From Candidatus Zixiibacteriota bacterium (lineage in GTDB: Bacteria > Zixibacteria > MSB-5A5 > GN15 > FEB-12), in the NCBI GenBank assembly GCA_020344395.1, contig CP070824.1:2549720-2597023 (forward strand): a DNA stretch of 47,304 bases, given 5' to 3'. The notes beneath the pieces were generated by a model that was not told where the DNA came from, ran no database searches, and saw only the letters and a list, made by a program, of their open reading frames with translations. A program made the translations under genes and the position numbers. Shown here one piece after another: positions 17,622-25,692 of this stretch (position 1 is the stretch's first letter; each line of letters starts with the position of its first letter).

Positions 17622-19193
17622 ATGAGTGGGAAGGTGAAGATAAGACGTGCGTTGCTTTCGGTGTCCGATAAACAAGGGATTGTCGAACTGGCGGCTGCCC
17701 TGAAGGACGCCGGAGTGGAGATTCTCTCGACCGGGGGTACGATGAAATTATTGCGAGACGAAGGGATTCCGGTGGTGGGCGTGTCGACTTTTACAGGTTC
17801 GCCGGAGGTCATGGCAGGACGGGTAAAAACACTCCACCCGAAGATACATGCGGGATTGCTCTTTCGTCGTGACAATCCGGACGACGTGCAGCAACTGGCG
17901 GAGCTTGATTCCAAGGCAATTGATTTGCTGGTGGTCAACCTGTACCCGTTCGAAAAGACCGTTGCGCGCGACGATGCAACTCATGATGAAATCATCGAAA
18001 ACATTGATATTGGTGGCCCGGCTATGATTCGATCAGCCTCGAAGAATCACATCAGCGTGACAGTCGTGGTAGACCCTTCTGATTACCCTTCGCTGCTTAA
18101 GGAACTGGAAGAAAACGGGGGAGCGACTTCACTTGAATTCAGACAGCGCTGCGCGACGAGGGCGTTCCAGATGACATCGGCTTATGACACGGCCATTGCC
18201 GGCTACTTTGCCGGGCACGGAGAACAGGACGCAAGTACTTTTCCTGACTCGCTGATTATGACCTACAGGAAAGGGTCTTCACTTCGATACGGTGAGAACC
18301 CGCACCAGTCTGCCTCTGTTTATGCTGCGAACCAATACAGTGGACCGACACTGGTAAGGGCGGAAGTGCTGAGCGGCAAGGAACTTTCATACAACAACTA
18401 TGGTGACCTCGATGCCACTTTAGATATGCTTCTTGATTTTTCGGAGCCGTTTGCATGTGTGGTCAAACACGCCAATCCGTGTGGAGCGGCAACAGCGGAC
18501 AGTCTGGCCGAGGCGTACCGACTGGCTTTCGAGAGTGATCCATTGTCCGCGTTCGGTTCGATCATCGGCTTGAACCGGGAGGTAGATATGGATACTGCGC
18601 GACTGCTGCACGATACTCAATTCGTTGAGTGCATCCTGGCACCCGGCTTTTCCGATGAGGTCTTCAAGCTTCTCAAGAAGAAGAAAAGCCGACGGCTTCT
18701 GGCTCTTCCGGAGATTGCCGGCGGCCGTCCGCTCGGCCGGATGGTACAGAAGCATATTCAGGGAGGGCTGCTGCTGCAAACCGAAGATACTCATGAAATC
18801 AGCCCCGGCGATCTGAAAGTTGTGTCGCAACGAGAACCGACGCCGGACGAGATTCGATCGATGTTGTTCGCATGGAAAGTGGTCAAGCACACTAAGTCGA
18901 ATGCGATTGTGCTGGCGAAGGGGACGGCCACAGTCGGGATCGGGATGGGTCAGACATCAAGAGTTGACTCCGGATTTATGGCCGTCAAGCGGGCGAGCGA
19001 GCGCGCCAAAGGAGCGGTGATGGCATCCGATGCGTTCTTCCCGATGCCTGACGGTGTTGAAGTCGGGACGGATGCCGGCGTGACGGCCATCATTCAACCC
19101 GGCGGGTCAAAGGGTGACGAGAAAGCGATAGCCGCCGCCGATAAAGCAGGGGCTGCCATGGTGTTTACAGGTGTAAGGCACTTCAAGCATTGA
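17622..19193 (+). CDS. purH: bifunctional AICAR formyltransferase / IMP cyclohydrolase
   Basis: 523 aa from the ATG at 17622, preceded by GGAAAGG. Upstream codons in the same frame lie inside purC. It carries out the last two steps of IMP synthesis. The N-terminal MGS-like cyclohydrolase domain (1-200) has the STGGTMKLL and KTLHPKIHAGLL motifs. The C-terminal transformylase has LRYGENPHQSA, ELSYNNYGDLDA and the catalytic Lys-His in VVKHANPCGAA. It ends the purN-purC-purH run. Confidence 0.96.
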   Translation: MSGKVKIRRALLSVSDKQGIVELAAALKDAGVEILSTGGTMKLLRDEGIPVVGVSTFTGSPEVMAGRVKTLHPKIHAGLLFRRDNPDDVQQLAELDSKAIDLLVVNLYPFEKTVARDDATHDEIIENIDIGGPAMIRSASKNHISVTVVVDPSDYPSLLKELEENGGATSLEFRQRCATRAFQMTSAYDTAIAGYFAGHGEQDASTFPDSLIMTYRKGSSLRYGENPHQSASVYAANQYSGPTLVRAEVLSGKELSYNNYGDLDATLDMLLDFSEPFACVVKHANPCGAATADSLAEAYRLAFESDPLSAFGSIIGLNREVDMDTARLLHDTQFVECILAPGFSDEVFKLLKKKKSRRLLALPEIAGGRPLGRMVQKHIQGGLLLQTEDTHEISPGDLKVVSQREPTPDEIRSMLFAWKVVKHTKSNAIVLAKGTATVGIGMGQTSRVDSGFMAVKRASERAKGAVMASDAFFPMPDGVEVGTDAGVTAIIQPGGSKGDEKAIAAADKAGAAMVFTGVRHFKH

Positions 19194-19231
19194 TGTGCGC
19201 CGGAGGAATCGTTTTCGGTATGGTACGTTGC

Positions 19232-19261
19232 TTGCTGACAGGTCGAGACGTATGGTATAAC
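19232..19261 (+). promoter_or_regulatory. promoter of the Calx-beta lipoprotein (leaderless start)
   Basis: TTGCTG (19232-19237), 18 nt, TATAAC (19256-19261), then 6 nt (AGAGCG) to the ATG at 19268. The same geometry is seen before 8682 and 11774. Confidence 0.45.
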
Positions 19262-19267
19262 AGAGCG

Positions 19268-19996
19268 ATGGCTGTGCCCATCGTCGCTCTGACTCTTGGG
19301 CTGACCGGCTGTTCGGGACAAGATGAAGCTCCGACCGAGCCCGGAGACGGAACCACACCCACTCTGACTGTTGTCGATCAAACAGGCGTGGAGGGATACG
19401 GGGCTATCTTCGTGGTCCGGCTGAGCGAAGCCTGTGATTCGCCCGTCATCTATCAGTTCAAGACCGTAGACAGTTCAGCTGTCGGCGGGCAGGACTTCAC
19501 CCCGATCACCGACTCCCTTGACACCATTCCTATCGGAGGTATTTCCACCTTCATTACGGTTCAGACAACCGATGATGCGGAGTGGGAGCAGACTGAGCAT
19601 TTCCTGCTGGTGATCAGTAATCTGGCAGGTGCGACGTCTTCTGATTCAACTGCCACGGGCACCATCCTGGACAACGATGCAACGTGGTCTGGTGCTTCTG
19701 GTATCAAGACGATTCTAGATGGCAATTGTGCTCTGACCGGTTGTCACGGCCTGGTGACCAGCGGAGGCTTCACCATGGGTCAGGTCGGCAATGCTGTTTA
19801 CGATTCTGTGCGGACCGCCGTCGGCTGGCATGGGCAGGTGGTCATCGTGGGAGCGAGCAATTCAAGTTCACTCTACGTAAAGGCGACGGCTGATTACGGG
19901 TATGGCAGTCGTATGCCGCCAGCAATGGATACGCTGCCGATGACCGATCAGTTAAAGATCCGAGACTGGATTGACCAGGGGGCGGAGGACAATTAG
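19268..19996 (+). CDS. lipoprotein with Calx-beta domain and cytochrome-c-like C-terminus
   Basis: 242 aa. The chosen start gives a short lipoprotein signal (MAVPIVALTLGLTGC with lipobox LTGC); the open frame extends 78 nt upstream but a promoter lies there. Residues about 30-140 match a Calx-beta domain (VVRLSEACDSPVIYQF..., AVGGQDFTPI, GTILDND). Residues about 145-242 resemble the c-type cytochrome-like domains of planctomycete/FCB proteins: NCALTGCHG, a CX4CH rather than CXXCH haem motif, and later GSRMPPAMDTLP, where Met could be the axial ligand, ending in IRDWIDQGAEDN. Haem binding is uncertain because of the unusual spacing. Likely anchored on the periplasmic or outer face. Confidence 0.75.
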   Translation: MAVPIVALTLGLTGCSGQDEAPTEPGDGTTPTLTVVDQTGVEGYGAIFVVRLSEACDSPVIYQFKTVDSSAVGGQDFTPITDSLDTIPIGGISTFITVQTTDDAEWEQTEHFLLVISNLAGATSSDSTATGTILDNDATWSGASGIKTILDGNCALTGCHGLVTSGGFTMGQVGNAVYDSVRTAVGWHGQVVIVGASNSSSLYVKATADYGYGSRMPPAMDTLPMTDQLKIRDWIDQGAEDN

Positions 19997-20098
19997 TCGT
20001 TCCTACTATCTTCATTCGGTGCATTGACTTAGCCCGCCCGGCGAGGTGATGGCGGCTCACGCGGGCTGCAAAATGGTTTGCAGAGCGGTCGATTCGTC

Positions 20099-20127
20099 TT
20101 GCCAAAAACGCACCTTCTCGATATCTT
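20099..20127 (+). promoter_or_regulatory. promoter of smg
   Basis: TTGCCA (20099-20104), 17 nt, TATCTT (20122-20127). Transcription near 20134 leaves a ~23-nt leader with TGAGGA before the GTG. Upstream, AGCCCGC (20031-20037) and GCGGGCT (20061-20067) form an inverted repeat that could end the previous transcript. Confidence 0.5.
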
Positions 20128-20156
20128 TTCATAGATGACATAGATGAGGACTGACT

Positions 20157-20630
20157 GTGGACAACCGTGTGCTCGAAATACTGTTCTACCTCATGGACCG
20201 CCTCCACGAGACGCATGGCCAAATGGCTGCGCTGACCGAAGTTTCAGGTGATCTCAAGGGGCTTGGATATTCCGATGAAGAAATATCGTCGGCTTATGCT
20301 TACATTCTCGATCACCTGCAGGCTGGCGGAGACCGTCTGTATGATGATCTCGGTGGTTCAGACGGTTCGGTGAGAATCCTGTCCGACCTGGAGAGATCCC
20401 GGTTCGAGCCGGACGCATACAGTTTCCTCGTCAAGGCTTCAACGGTCGGTCTGATAGACTCGCGTCAGCTCGAGTTGATTCTGGGTCGTGTCGGTGTTCT
20501 GGGCCAGAAACCGGTCACGCTCGGGCAGTTGAAGATGCTGGTCGCCCTAGTAGCATTCGAGGACCAGCAAATGCCGGGAAGCCCTTCTCCGTTTGAGGAG
20601 GGGTCTGATTTCCCGCACGGCATTAATTGA
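20157..20630 (+). CDS. smg: Smg/DUF494 family protein
   Basis: 157 aa from a GTG with GAGG 7 nt upstream. The sequence follows the DUF494/Smg pattern: VLEILFYLMDRL at the start, a LGYSDEEISSAYAYILDHL helix segment, then DLERSRFEPDAYSFLVKAS and LGQLKMLVALVAFE at the end. Function is unclear; in proteobacteria the gene sits near dprA/smf and topA, neither of which is here. The stop is 1 nt before coaC, so it starts the coaC-coaB-udg-dnaB-mlaEF-tgt run. Confidence 0.8.
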   Translation: MDNRVLEILFYLMDRLHETHGQMAALTEVSGDLKGLGYSDEEISSAYAYILDHLQAGGDRLYDDLGGSDGSVRILSDLERSRFEPDAYSFLVKASTVGLIDSRQLELILGRVGVLGQKPVTLGQLKMLVALVAFEDQQMPGSPSPFEEGSDFPHGIN

Positions 20631-20631
20631 G

Positions 20632-21207
20632 ATGTCTCTCAGGAACAGAAAAATCCTGATCGGGCTTACGGGCGGAATCGCCTGCTACAAGGTCCCCAAT
20701 CTGGTGCGACTTCTTGTAAAGGATGGTGCCGAGGTCCGCGTGGTTATGACTGAGAGCGCCACCCGGTTCATCACCCCGCTTACCCTGGAGACGGTATCGG
20801 GTCATCCGGTGGCGGTCGAGATGTTCCCCCCGCAGGAGTTTGTGGCCGTGCGACACATAGAACTGGCGAACTGGCCTGATCTTACCGTTATCGCTCCCGC
20901 TACGGCAAACTTTCTCGGCAAGGCTGCGTCAGGGATATCCGACGATTTGCTGTCAACGATCATGTGTGCCGCTACCGGGCCGGTGCTGATGGCTCCGGCC
21001 ATGAATCCCAACATGTGGCACAATCGTACGACTCAGCGGAACTTTAAGTATCTGGTTGAAGAGCTTGGCTGGCAGACGGTTGGACCGTTCGAGGGTGAGA
21101 CGGCAGAGGGCGTGGTTGGGGTCGGTCGCATGGCTGAACCGGAAGAACTGTTTGAAGCTGTCAAGAAATCTCTGCGCCGAAAACCTCCTCAAAAAAAAAA
21201 GTCCTGA
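20632..21207 (+). CDS. coaBC: phosphopantothenoylcysteine decarboxylase part of CoaBC (frame 1)
   Basis: 191 aa in the unshifted frame. This flavoprotein domain decarboxylates 4'-phosphopantothenoylcysteine in CoA synthesis. His75 (RHIELANW) and Asn125 (APAMNPNMW) match the E. coli catalytic residues in number and context. The third, E. coli Cys158 in ACGxxGxGRM, is Glu159 here (AEGVVGVGRM). The frame runs into a TGA four nt after a run of ten A (21191-21200), while the CoaB domain continues in the -1 frame. A -1 shift on A AAA AAG would join 190 residues from here to 214 from the next frame, giving 404 aa, close to E. coli Dfp. Start at 20632 from conserved sequence; coupled to smg. Confidence 0.88.
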   Translation: MSLRNRKILIGLTGGIACYKVPNLVRLLVKDGAEVRVVMTESATRFITPLTLETVSGHPVAVEMFPPQEFVAVRHIELANWPDLTVIAPATANFLGKAASGISDDLLSTIMCAATGPVLMAPAMNPNMWHNRTTQRNFKYLVEELGWQTVGPFEGETAEGVVGVGRMAEPEELFEAVKKSLRRKPPQKKKS

Positions 21208-21237
21208 CCGGTCGTAGGGTGCTTGTAACAGCCGGTC
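21190..21237 (+). promoter_or_regulatory. putative -1 frameshift signal in coaBC
   Basis: C followed by ten A and G (21190-21201). In the upstream frame the codons read CAA AAA AAA AAG, which contains the canonical bacterial slippery heptamer A AAA AAG. TGA follows one codon later (21205-21207). A stem-loop begins 4 nt past the heptamer: GACCGG (21206-21211) pairs with CCGGTC (21232-21237), extended by a T-G pair. The A10 run could also allow transcriptional slippage. Confidence 0.6.
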
Positions 21238-21845
21238 CGTGCCGCGAGCCGGTCGATCCCGTCAGATACATATCCAATCGTTCATCGGGGAAAATGGGAT
21301 ACGCCCTGGCTGAGGCGGCTGTGGCGATGGGAGGCAAGGTGACGCTTGTATCCGGGCCGACATCACTAAACCCGCCGTTGGCCGCAGATGTTGTTGTCGT
21401 GGAGACGACTGACCAGATGCATCGGGCGGTGAGCAAGAGGTTCAGGCGCACTGATCTTCTCATCATGGCGGCTGCACCTGCGGATTTCAGACCGGCGCGC
21501 GTGGCTGAGCAGAAGATCAAGAAACATGCCGCCGCCCAGAACCTTACCCTCAAACCGACTACTGACATATTGCTTTCTCTGGCGGCAAAGAAACATTCGG
21601 GCCAGTTGGTGGTCGGTTTCGCGGTCGAAACCGAAAACGGCCCGGCCAACGCCCGGCGCAAGCTGAAAGAGAAGAACCTGGACATGGTGGTGCTGAACGA
21701 TCCCACTGAGACCGGTGCAGGCTTTGATCACGATACCAATCGAGTCACCATTATCAGGCCCGGCCGAAGGGCTGAAGTGTGGCCGCTGATGGCCAAATCT
21801 GAAATCGCTTACAAACTGCTTGAAAAACTGTCCGGCATGCTTTAG
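21219..21845 (+). CDS. coaBC: phosphopantothenate-cysteine ligase part of CoaBC (frame -1)
   Basis: 208 aa if read from the GTG at 21219; the homologous frame is open from the A10 run (…VLTGRR then VLVTAGPCREPVDPVR). This domain joins cysteine to phosphopantothenate using a nucleotide triphosphate. Intact motifs are SNRSSGKMGYALAEAA, AAPADFRP, VGFAVETEN with the downstream Lys, and LNDPTETGAGF. It is normally fused C-terminal to the decarboxylase. Either it is fused by frameshifting, or made separately from the GTG by re-initiation 11 nt after the upstream stop, or the split is an indel artefact. No strong ribosome-binding site precedes the GTG. Confidence 0.85.
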   Translation: MLVTAGPCREPVDPVRYISNRSSGKMGYALAEAAVAMGGKVTLVSGPTSLNPPLAADVVVVETTDQMHRAVSKRFRRTDLLIMAAAPADFRPARVAEQKIKKHAAAQNLTLKPTTDILLSLAAKKHSGQLVVGFAVETENGPANARRKLKEKNLDMVVLNDPTETGAGFDHDTNRVTIIRPGRRAEVWPLMAKSEIAYKLLEKLSGML

Positions 21846-21875
21846 AATGGAATTCCACCTTTCGGTCGAGGATTC

Positions 21876-22682
21876 ATGCGAGACAAGCCGGTTGACTTAC
21901 AGAAACTGTTCAGACGCGCCCTGCTTTCTCAGGTGAGCATCGGACTGGATGAAGCCGTGCTGGGTGATCCTCCGGGAGACTTGCCAAACCCGGCTGAGTC
22001 GATCGATGGGCCTCGCCCGGAGTTGGTGACAGTCAAGTCCGCCCTCAAAGCCGGCCTGCCTGACTACCCCGAATTTCCCATGGATCAGGACGGACCTTCT
22101 TCGATGGAATTGTCGTTTGATTCCGAGTTTGCATCGATAGATGAACACCTGGCTGCAATCTCGGACTGTCAACTCTGTCCGCTGGGAGAACACCGCAACA
22201 AGTTTGTGTATGGTGTGGGTAACCCGGATGCGGATATCATGTTCATCGGAGAAGCGCCGGGGGCCGAAGAGGATCGGCTCGGTGAGCCGTTTGTCGGGCG
22301 TGCCGGCAGGCTGCTGGATCGAATCCTGGCCGCTATGGAATTGTCTCGCGACCAGGTTTATATCGGCAATGTTCTTAAGTGTCGCCCTCCTGCCAACAGG
22401 GATCCGCAGCCGGTCGAAATGGCCAAATGTATGCCGTACCTCAGGGAGCAGATTCGTCTGATCAGACCGAAACTGCTCTGTCTGCTTGGGCGGGTGGCGG
22501 CTCATGCGATCCTGAATACTACCACGCCGCTGGGTCGGCTGCGCAACCGGTGGCATCAGTTTGAAGGTATACCGACCCTGGTGACCTATCATCCGGCGGC
22601 GCTGCTGCGATTCCCGGCCTACAAGAAAGATACCTGGGCCGACATGCAGGAGTTGATGCGTCGCCACGCGCAATTGGGTTGA
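21876..22682 (+). CDS. uracil-DNA glycosylase, family 4 (Fe-S)
   Basis: 268 aa. Removes uracil from DNA. The catalytic region is in about 90-268: Fe-S cysteines Cys98 and Cys101 (CQLC), Cys169 ([11 protein letters not shown]) and Cys185 (AKCMPYL); motif [20 protein letters not shown]; and HPAALLR with His239. The first ~85 residues are an acidic, proline-rich extension longer than in the minimal Thermus/archaeal enzymes, as in some bacterial members. GAGGA precedes the ATG. dnaB follows by 13 nt; the pairing with a replicative helicase suits a replication/repair role but is no proof. Confidence 0.92.
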   Translation: MRDKPVDLQKLFRRALLSQVSIGLDEAVLGDPPGDLPNPAESIDGPRPELVTVKSALKAGLPDYPEFPMDQDGPSSMELSFDSEFASIDEHLAAISDCQLCPLGEHRNKFVYGVGNPDADIMFIGEAPGAEEDRLGEPFVGRAGRLLDRILAAMELSRDQVYIGNVLKCRPPANRDPQPVEMAKCMPYLREQIRLIRPKLLCLLGRVAAHAILNTTTPLGRLRNRWHQFEGIPTLVTYHPAALLRFPAYKKDTWADMQELMRRHAQLG

Positions 22683-22695
22683 GGTAAGTTAGCAG

Positions 22696-24126
22696 ATGGC
22701 CTACCGTGCCAAAGCCGAACGAAAAGTCGAGCGCCTGGAACCACCCCAGGCACTTGATGCCGAGCGTGATGTTCTGGGATCGATTCTCAAGGATCCGGAG
22801 GCGATCAACCGGGTCATTGAGGTCTTCGACGACCCCAGCCATTTCTATTCTCCAGCCCACCGGACTGTCTTCGAGGCAATACTGGAACTGTACGGCCGCA
22901 ACCAGCCCTGCGATATAACCATGGTTGCCAACGAATTGGTCAGAAAGGGTGTGCTGGACAAGATTGGCGGCCGAACCTACCTCGTCGATCTGATTGAGCA
23001 GGTAGCATCCACCGGAAACGTTGCGAGCTACGCCGAACTTGTACTGGAGAAGTCAGTCCTTCGCTCCCTGATCTCGACTTCGAATGAGATCATACACAGT
23101 TGTTATGTTCAGGAGAAGCAAGTTGATGATCTGCTCGATGATGCCGAATCGAACATTTTTTTTATTTCCGAGAAACGTCTTCGCAAGGGGTTCGTTCCGA
23201 TCAAGGACTTAGTGGGTCAGACCTATGAGACGATTCACGAGTACCGAGACGAGGGCACGGGTTTTGGGCTCAGTACCGGATTCGACGATCTGGATGCTCT
23301 CACCAATGGTTTGCACAACGGTGATCTGATCATAGTGGCCGGGCGACCGTCGATGGGCAAGACCTCGCTGGCTCTGAATATTGTTCAGAACGTGGCTGTT
23401 GATTTGAAGAAGCCGGTCGGTTTCTTCTCGGTGGAGATGTCCAATGAGGCACTCATCCTGCGCATGATGAGTACAGCAGCGCGGGTAAACCAGCAGCGCA
23501 TTCGCAAGGGCAAGGTATCTGACAGAGACATGGGGGCTCTCTCCGCTGCAATGAATCGTCTCGGGAAGGCCGAAGTATTTCTGGATGATTCTCCTGTTCT
23601 CTCAGTGCTTGAGATGAGAGCCAAGGCCCGGCGTCTGAAGGCACAGCATGACGTGGCACTGATCGTTGTGGATTACATACAGTTGATGCATGCCAGCGGC
23701 AGAGCCGAGAACCGCCAGCAGGAGATAGCGCAGATCAGTATGGGTCTCAAATCCCTGGCCAAGGAGCTGGACATTCCGGTGATCGCGATCTCGCAATTAT
23801 CCCGTCTGGTCGAGCAGCGCGGGGGTGAAAAGCGGCCGCAACTGTCGGACCTGCGCGAGTCGGGGGCGATAGAGCAGGATGCCGATCTGGTCATGTTCGT
23901 ATATCGGCCCGAGGCATATCTGAGTGCCGATGAGCGAAGGGATCCGAAGAATCAGCCGATATTAACGAAGGCAGAGATTATCGTTGCGAAGCAGCGTAAT
24001 GGTGAAACAGGATCCGTGAATTTGATTTTCCTCAAAGAGATCACCCGTTTTGAAAATCTTGAACGCACTCACCGTGAACTACCTCCCGGTGCTCAACCGG
24101 TTGACGACGGTGATGTTCCCTTCTAG
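22696..24126 (+). CDS. dnaB: replicative DNA helicase
   Basis: 476 aa, standard size. Hexameric helicase that unwinds at the replication fork and recruits primase. The N-terminal DnaB domain (about 15-120) starts PPQALDAERDVLGSIL. The RecA-like domain has Walker A GRPSMGKTS (216-224), Walker B-type ALIVVDYIQLM, the QEIAQISMGLKSLAKEL helix, VIAISQLSR, and arginine-finger region RPQLSDLRESGAIEQDAD. No intein. The start has a TTGAGGT ribosome-binding site overlapping the end of the glycosylase gene. Confidence 0.96.
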   Translation: MAYRAKAERKVERLEPPQALDAERDVLGSILKDPEAINRVIEVFDDPSHFYSPAHRTVFEAILELYGRNQPCDITMVANELVRKGVLDKIGGRTYLVDLIEQVASTGNVASYAELVLEKSVLRSLISTSNEIIHSCYVQEKQVDDLLDDAESNIFFISEKRLRKGFVPIKDLVGQTYETIHEYRDEGTGFGLSTGFDDLDALTNGLHNGDLIIVAGRPSMGKTSLALNIVQNVAVDLKKPVGFFSVEMSNEALILRMMSTAARVNQQRIRKGKVSDRDMGALSAAMNRLGKAEVFLDDSPVLSVLEMRAKARRLKAQHDVALIVVDYIQLMHASGRAENRQQEIAQISMGLKSLAKELDIPVIAISQLSRLVEQRGGEKRPQLSDLRESGAIEQDADLVMFVYRPEAYLSADERRDPKNQPILTKAEIIVAKQRNGETGSVNLIFLKEITRFENLERTHRELPPGAQPVDDGDVPF

Positions 24127-24134
24127 GAGCTAGA

Positions 24135-24914
24135 ATGGATTACGGGCTGACGGTTCTGGGTCGACGTGGTGTGAGTTTCATCAATCGACTTGGTGGGCTC
24201 TCCATAATGCTTCTGAGGTTTCTTGGTTCACTCAGGGAGATACCTCGTTCGTTCGGGCTGATCATGGAGCAGTTCTATCTCATCGGCGTCAAATCTCTGC
24301 CGCTGATCGTGGTTATTTCAATTTTCATAGGGGCTGTCGCTGCCTGGCAGGCCGCCTACCAGTTCAAGTTCATAGGCGCCCCGCTTCGGTTGCTGGGGCA
24401 CGCCGTGGGTAAGGCAGTAGTCATTGAACTGGCCCCGGTGCTATCAGCCCTGGTTTTTTCCGGCCGGGTCGGAGCCGGAATTGCGGCCGAGTTGGGCACG
24501 ATGCGTGTGACCGAGCAGATCGACGCCCTGGATGCGCTCGGAATAAACCCGGTCCGCTATCTGGTTCTGCCGCGGGTACTGGCCTGCTTACTGATGGTGC
24601 CGATGCTCGTGCTGTTCTCAAATTTCGTGGCTATCATGGGCGGGCTGATTGTCTCGGTTCTGGGTGTTAACGTATCTCCTGAGACTTTCCTGCTCGGCTT
24701 CAAGGACTCCTTCAAGGTGGGTGACTTTATAAACGGCTTGATCAAGGCCGGCGTGTTCGGCCTGCTGATTGGACTGGTTGGCTGTTATGAGGGCTTTCGC
24801 GCCGAAGGCGGTGCCCAGGGTGTGGGTATGGCTACGACCAGTTCGGTGGTTATATCGTCAGTTCTGGTCCTGGTGTTCAATTTCATATTCGCGATGTTGC
24901 TCTTTCGAATCTGA
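24135..24914 (+). CDS. mlaE: MlaE-type ABC transporter permease
   Basis: 259 aa with five to six membrane segments. Inner-membrane permease of the Mla phospholipid/lipid transport family. Family features: the amphipathic N-terminal helix, VKSLPLIVVISIFIGAVAAWQ, GKAVVIELAPVLSALVFSGRVGAGIAAELGTMRVTEQIDALDALGINP (hallmark, partly quoted by parts), and the C-terminal CYEGFRAEGGAQGVG. TAGGAGC lies upstream. It is followed by its ATPase; the substrate-binding MCE/MlaD subunit that usually comes next is absent from this locus. Confidence 0.93.
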   Translation: MDYGLTVLGRRGVSFINRLGGLSIMLLRFLGSLREIPRSFGLIMEQFYLIGVKSLPLIVVISIFIGAVAAWQAAYQFKFIGAPLRLLGHAVGKAVVIELAPVLSALVFSGRVGAGIAAELGTMRVTEQIDALDALGINPVRYLVLPRVLACLLMVPMLVLFSNFVAIMGGLIVSVLGVNVSPETFLLGFKDSFKVGDFINGLIKAGVFGLLIGLVGCYEGFRAEGGAQGVGMATTSSVVISSVLVLVFNFIFAMLLFRI

Positions 24915-24923
24915 GGCAGACCG

Positions 24924-25676
24924 GTGTCTTATATCCAGTTCGACAACGTTCATAAGAGCTTCAACGGACAATCGGTCCTCAGTGGCGTCGATATCAGGAT
25001 CGACAAAGGCGAGACAGTTGTTGTCATCGGGCAATCCGGATGCGGCAAGTCTGTCCTGATCAAGCACCTGATGCGTCTCATCGAACCTGACCGGGGCGCG
25101 GTGAGGTTCGATGATCAGGACATCGCTTTGCTGCACTCCCGGGAGTTGATCCGGATGCGACGTCGCATCGGTCTCCTGTTCCAGAGTGCCGCCCTGTTTG
25201 ACTCGCTGACGGTGGCCGAGAACGTAGGCCTTGGCCTGCGGGAGTCTCGACAGTACGATCGGGAACAGATTCGTGAAATAGTGATGAGTAAGCTGGAGCT
25301 GGTGGGTCTGGTCTCGGCGGCGGACAAGCACCCGTCTGAATTGTCCGGCGGTATGAGAAAACGGGTGGGCCTGGCACGTGCTATTGCCACTGACCCTGAG
25401 GTTCTGTTATATGACGAACCAACCACCGGCCTTGACCCTATTACGGCTGACATGATCAACGAGCTTATCGTTCAACTCAACATGCGTCTTCACGTGACAT
25501 CGATTGCCGTGACGCATGATATGGTTTCGGCCTACAAGGTGGCCAGCCGGATTATCATGCTCTATGACGGCCGGGTGGAATTTGACGGCAGTCCCGAGCA
25601 GGTGCGGTCAGCGTCCAATCCGATTGTCCAGCAGTTTATAACCGGTCAGGCCCAGGGTCCGATTCAGGTGAGATGA
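24924..25676 (+). CDS. mlaF: MlaF-type ABC transporter ATP-binding protein
   Basis: 250 aa from a GTG. Powers the MlaE permease. Walker A GQSGCGKS (36-43), Q-loop LFQSAALFDSLTVAENV, signature LSGGMRKRVGLARAI, Walker B VLLYDEPTTGLDP and switch His in VTHDM are all present. LSGGM(R/Q)KR and LFQSGALFDSLTV are typical for the Mla/Ttg2A subfamily. The gap to mlaE is 9 nt and to tgt 16 nt. Confidence 0.93.
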   Translation: MSYIQFDNVHKSFNGQSVLSGVDIRIDKGETVVVIGQSGCGKSVLIKHLMRLIEPDRGAVRFDDQDIALLHSRELIRMRRRIGLLFQSAALFDSLTVAENVGLGLRESRQYDREQIREIVMSKLELVGLVSAADKHPSELSGGMRKRVGLARAIATDPEVLLYDEPTTGLDPITADMINELIVQLNMRLHVTSIAVTHDMVSAYKVASRIIMLYDGRVEFDGSPEQVRSASNPIVQQFITGQAQGPIQVR

Positions 25677-25692
25677 TAACACGCTCGGTCGG

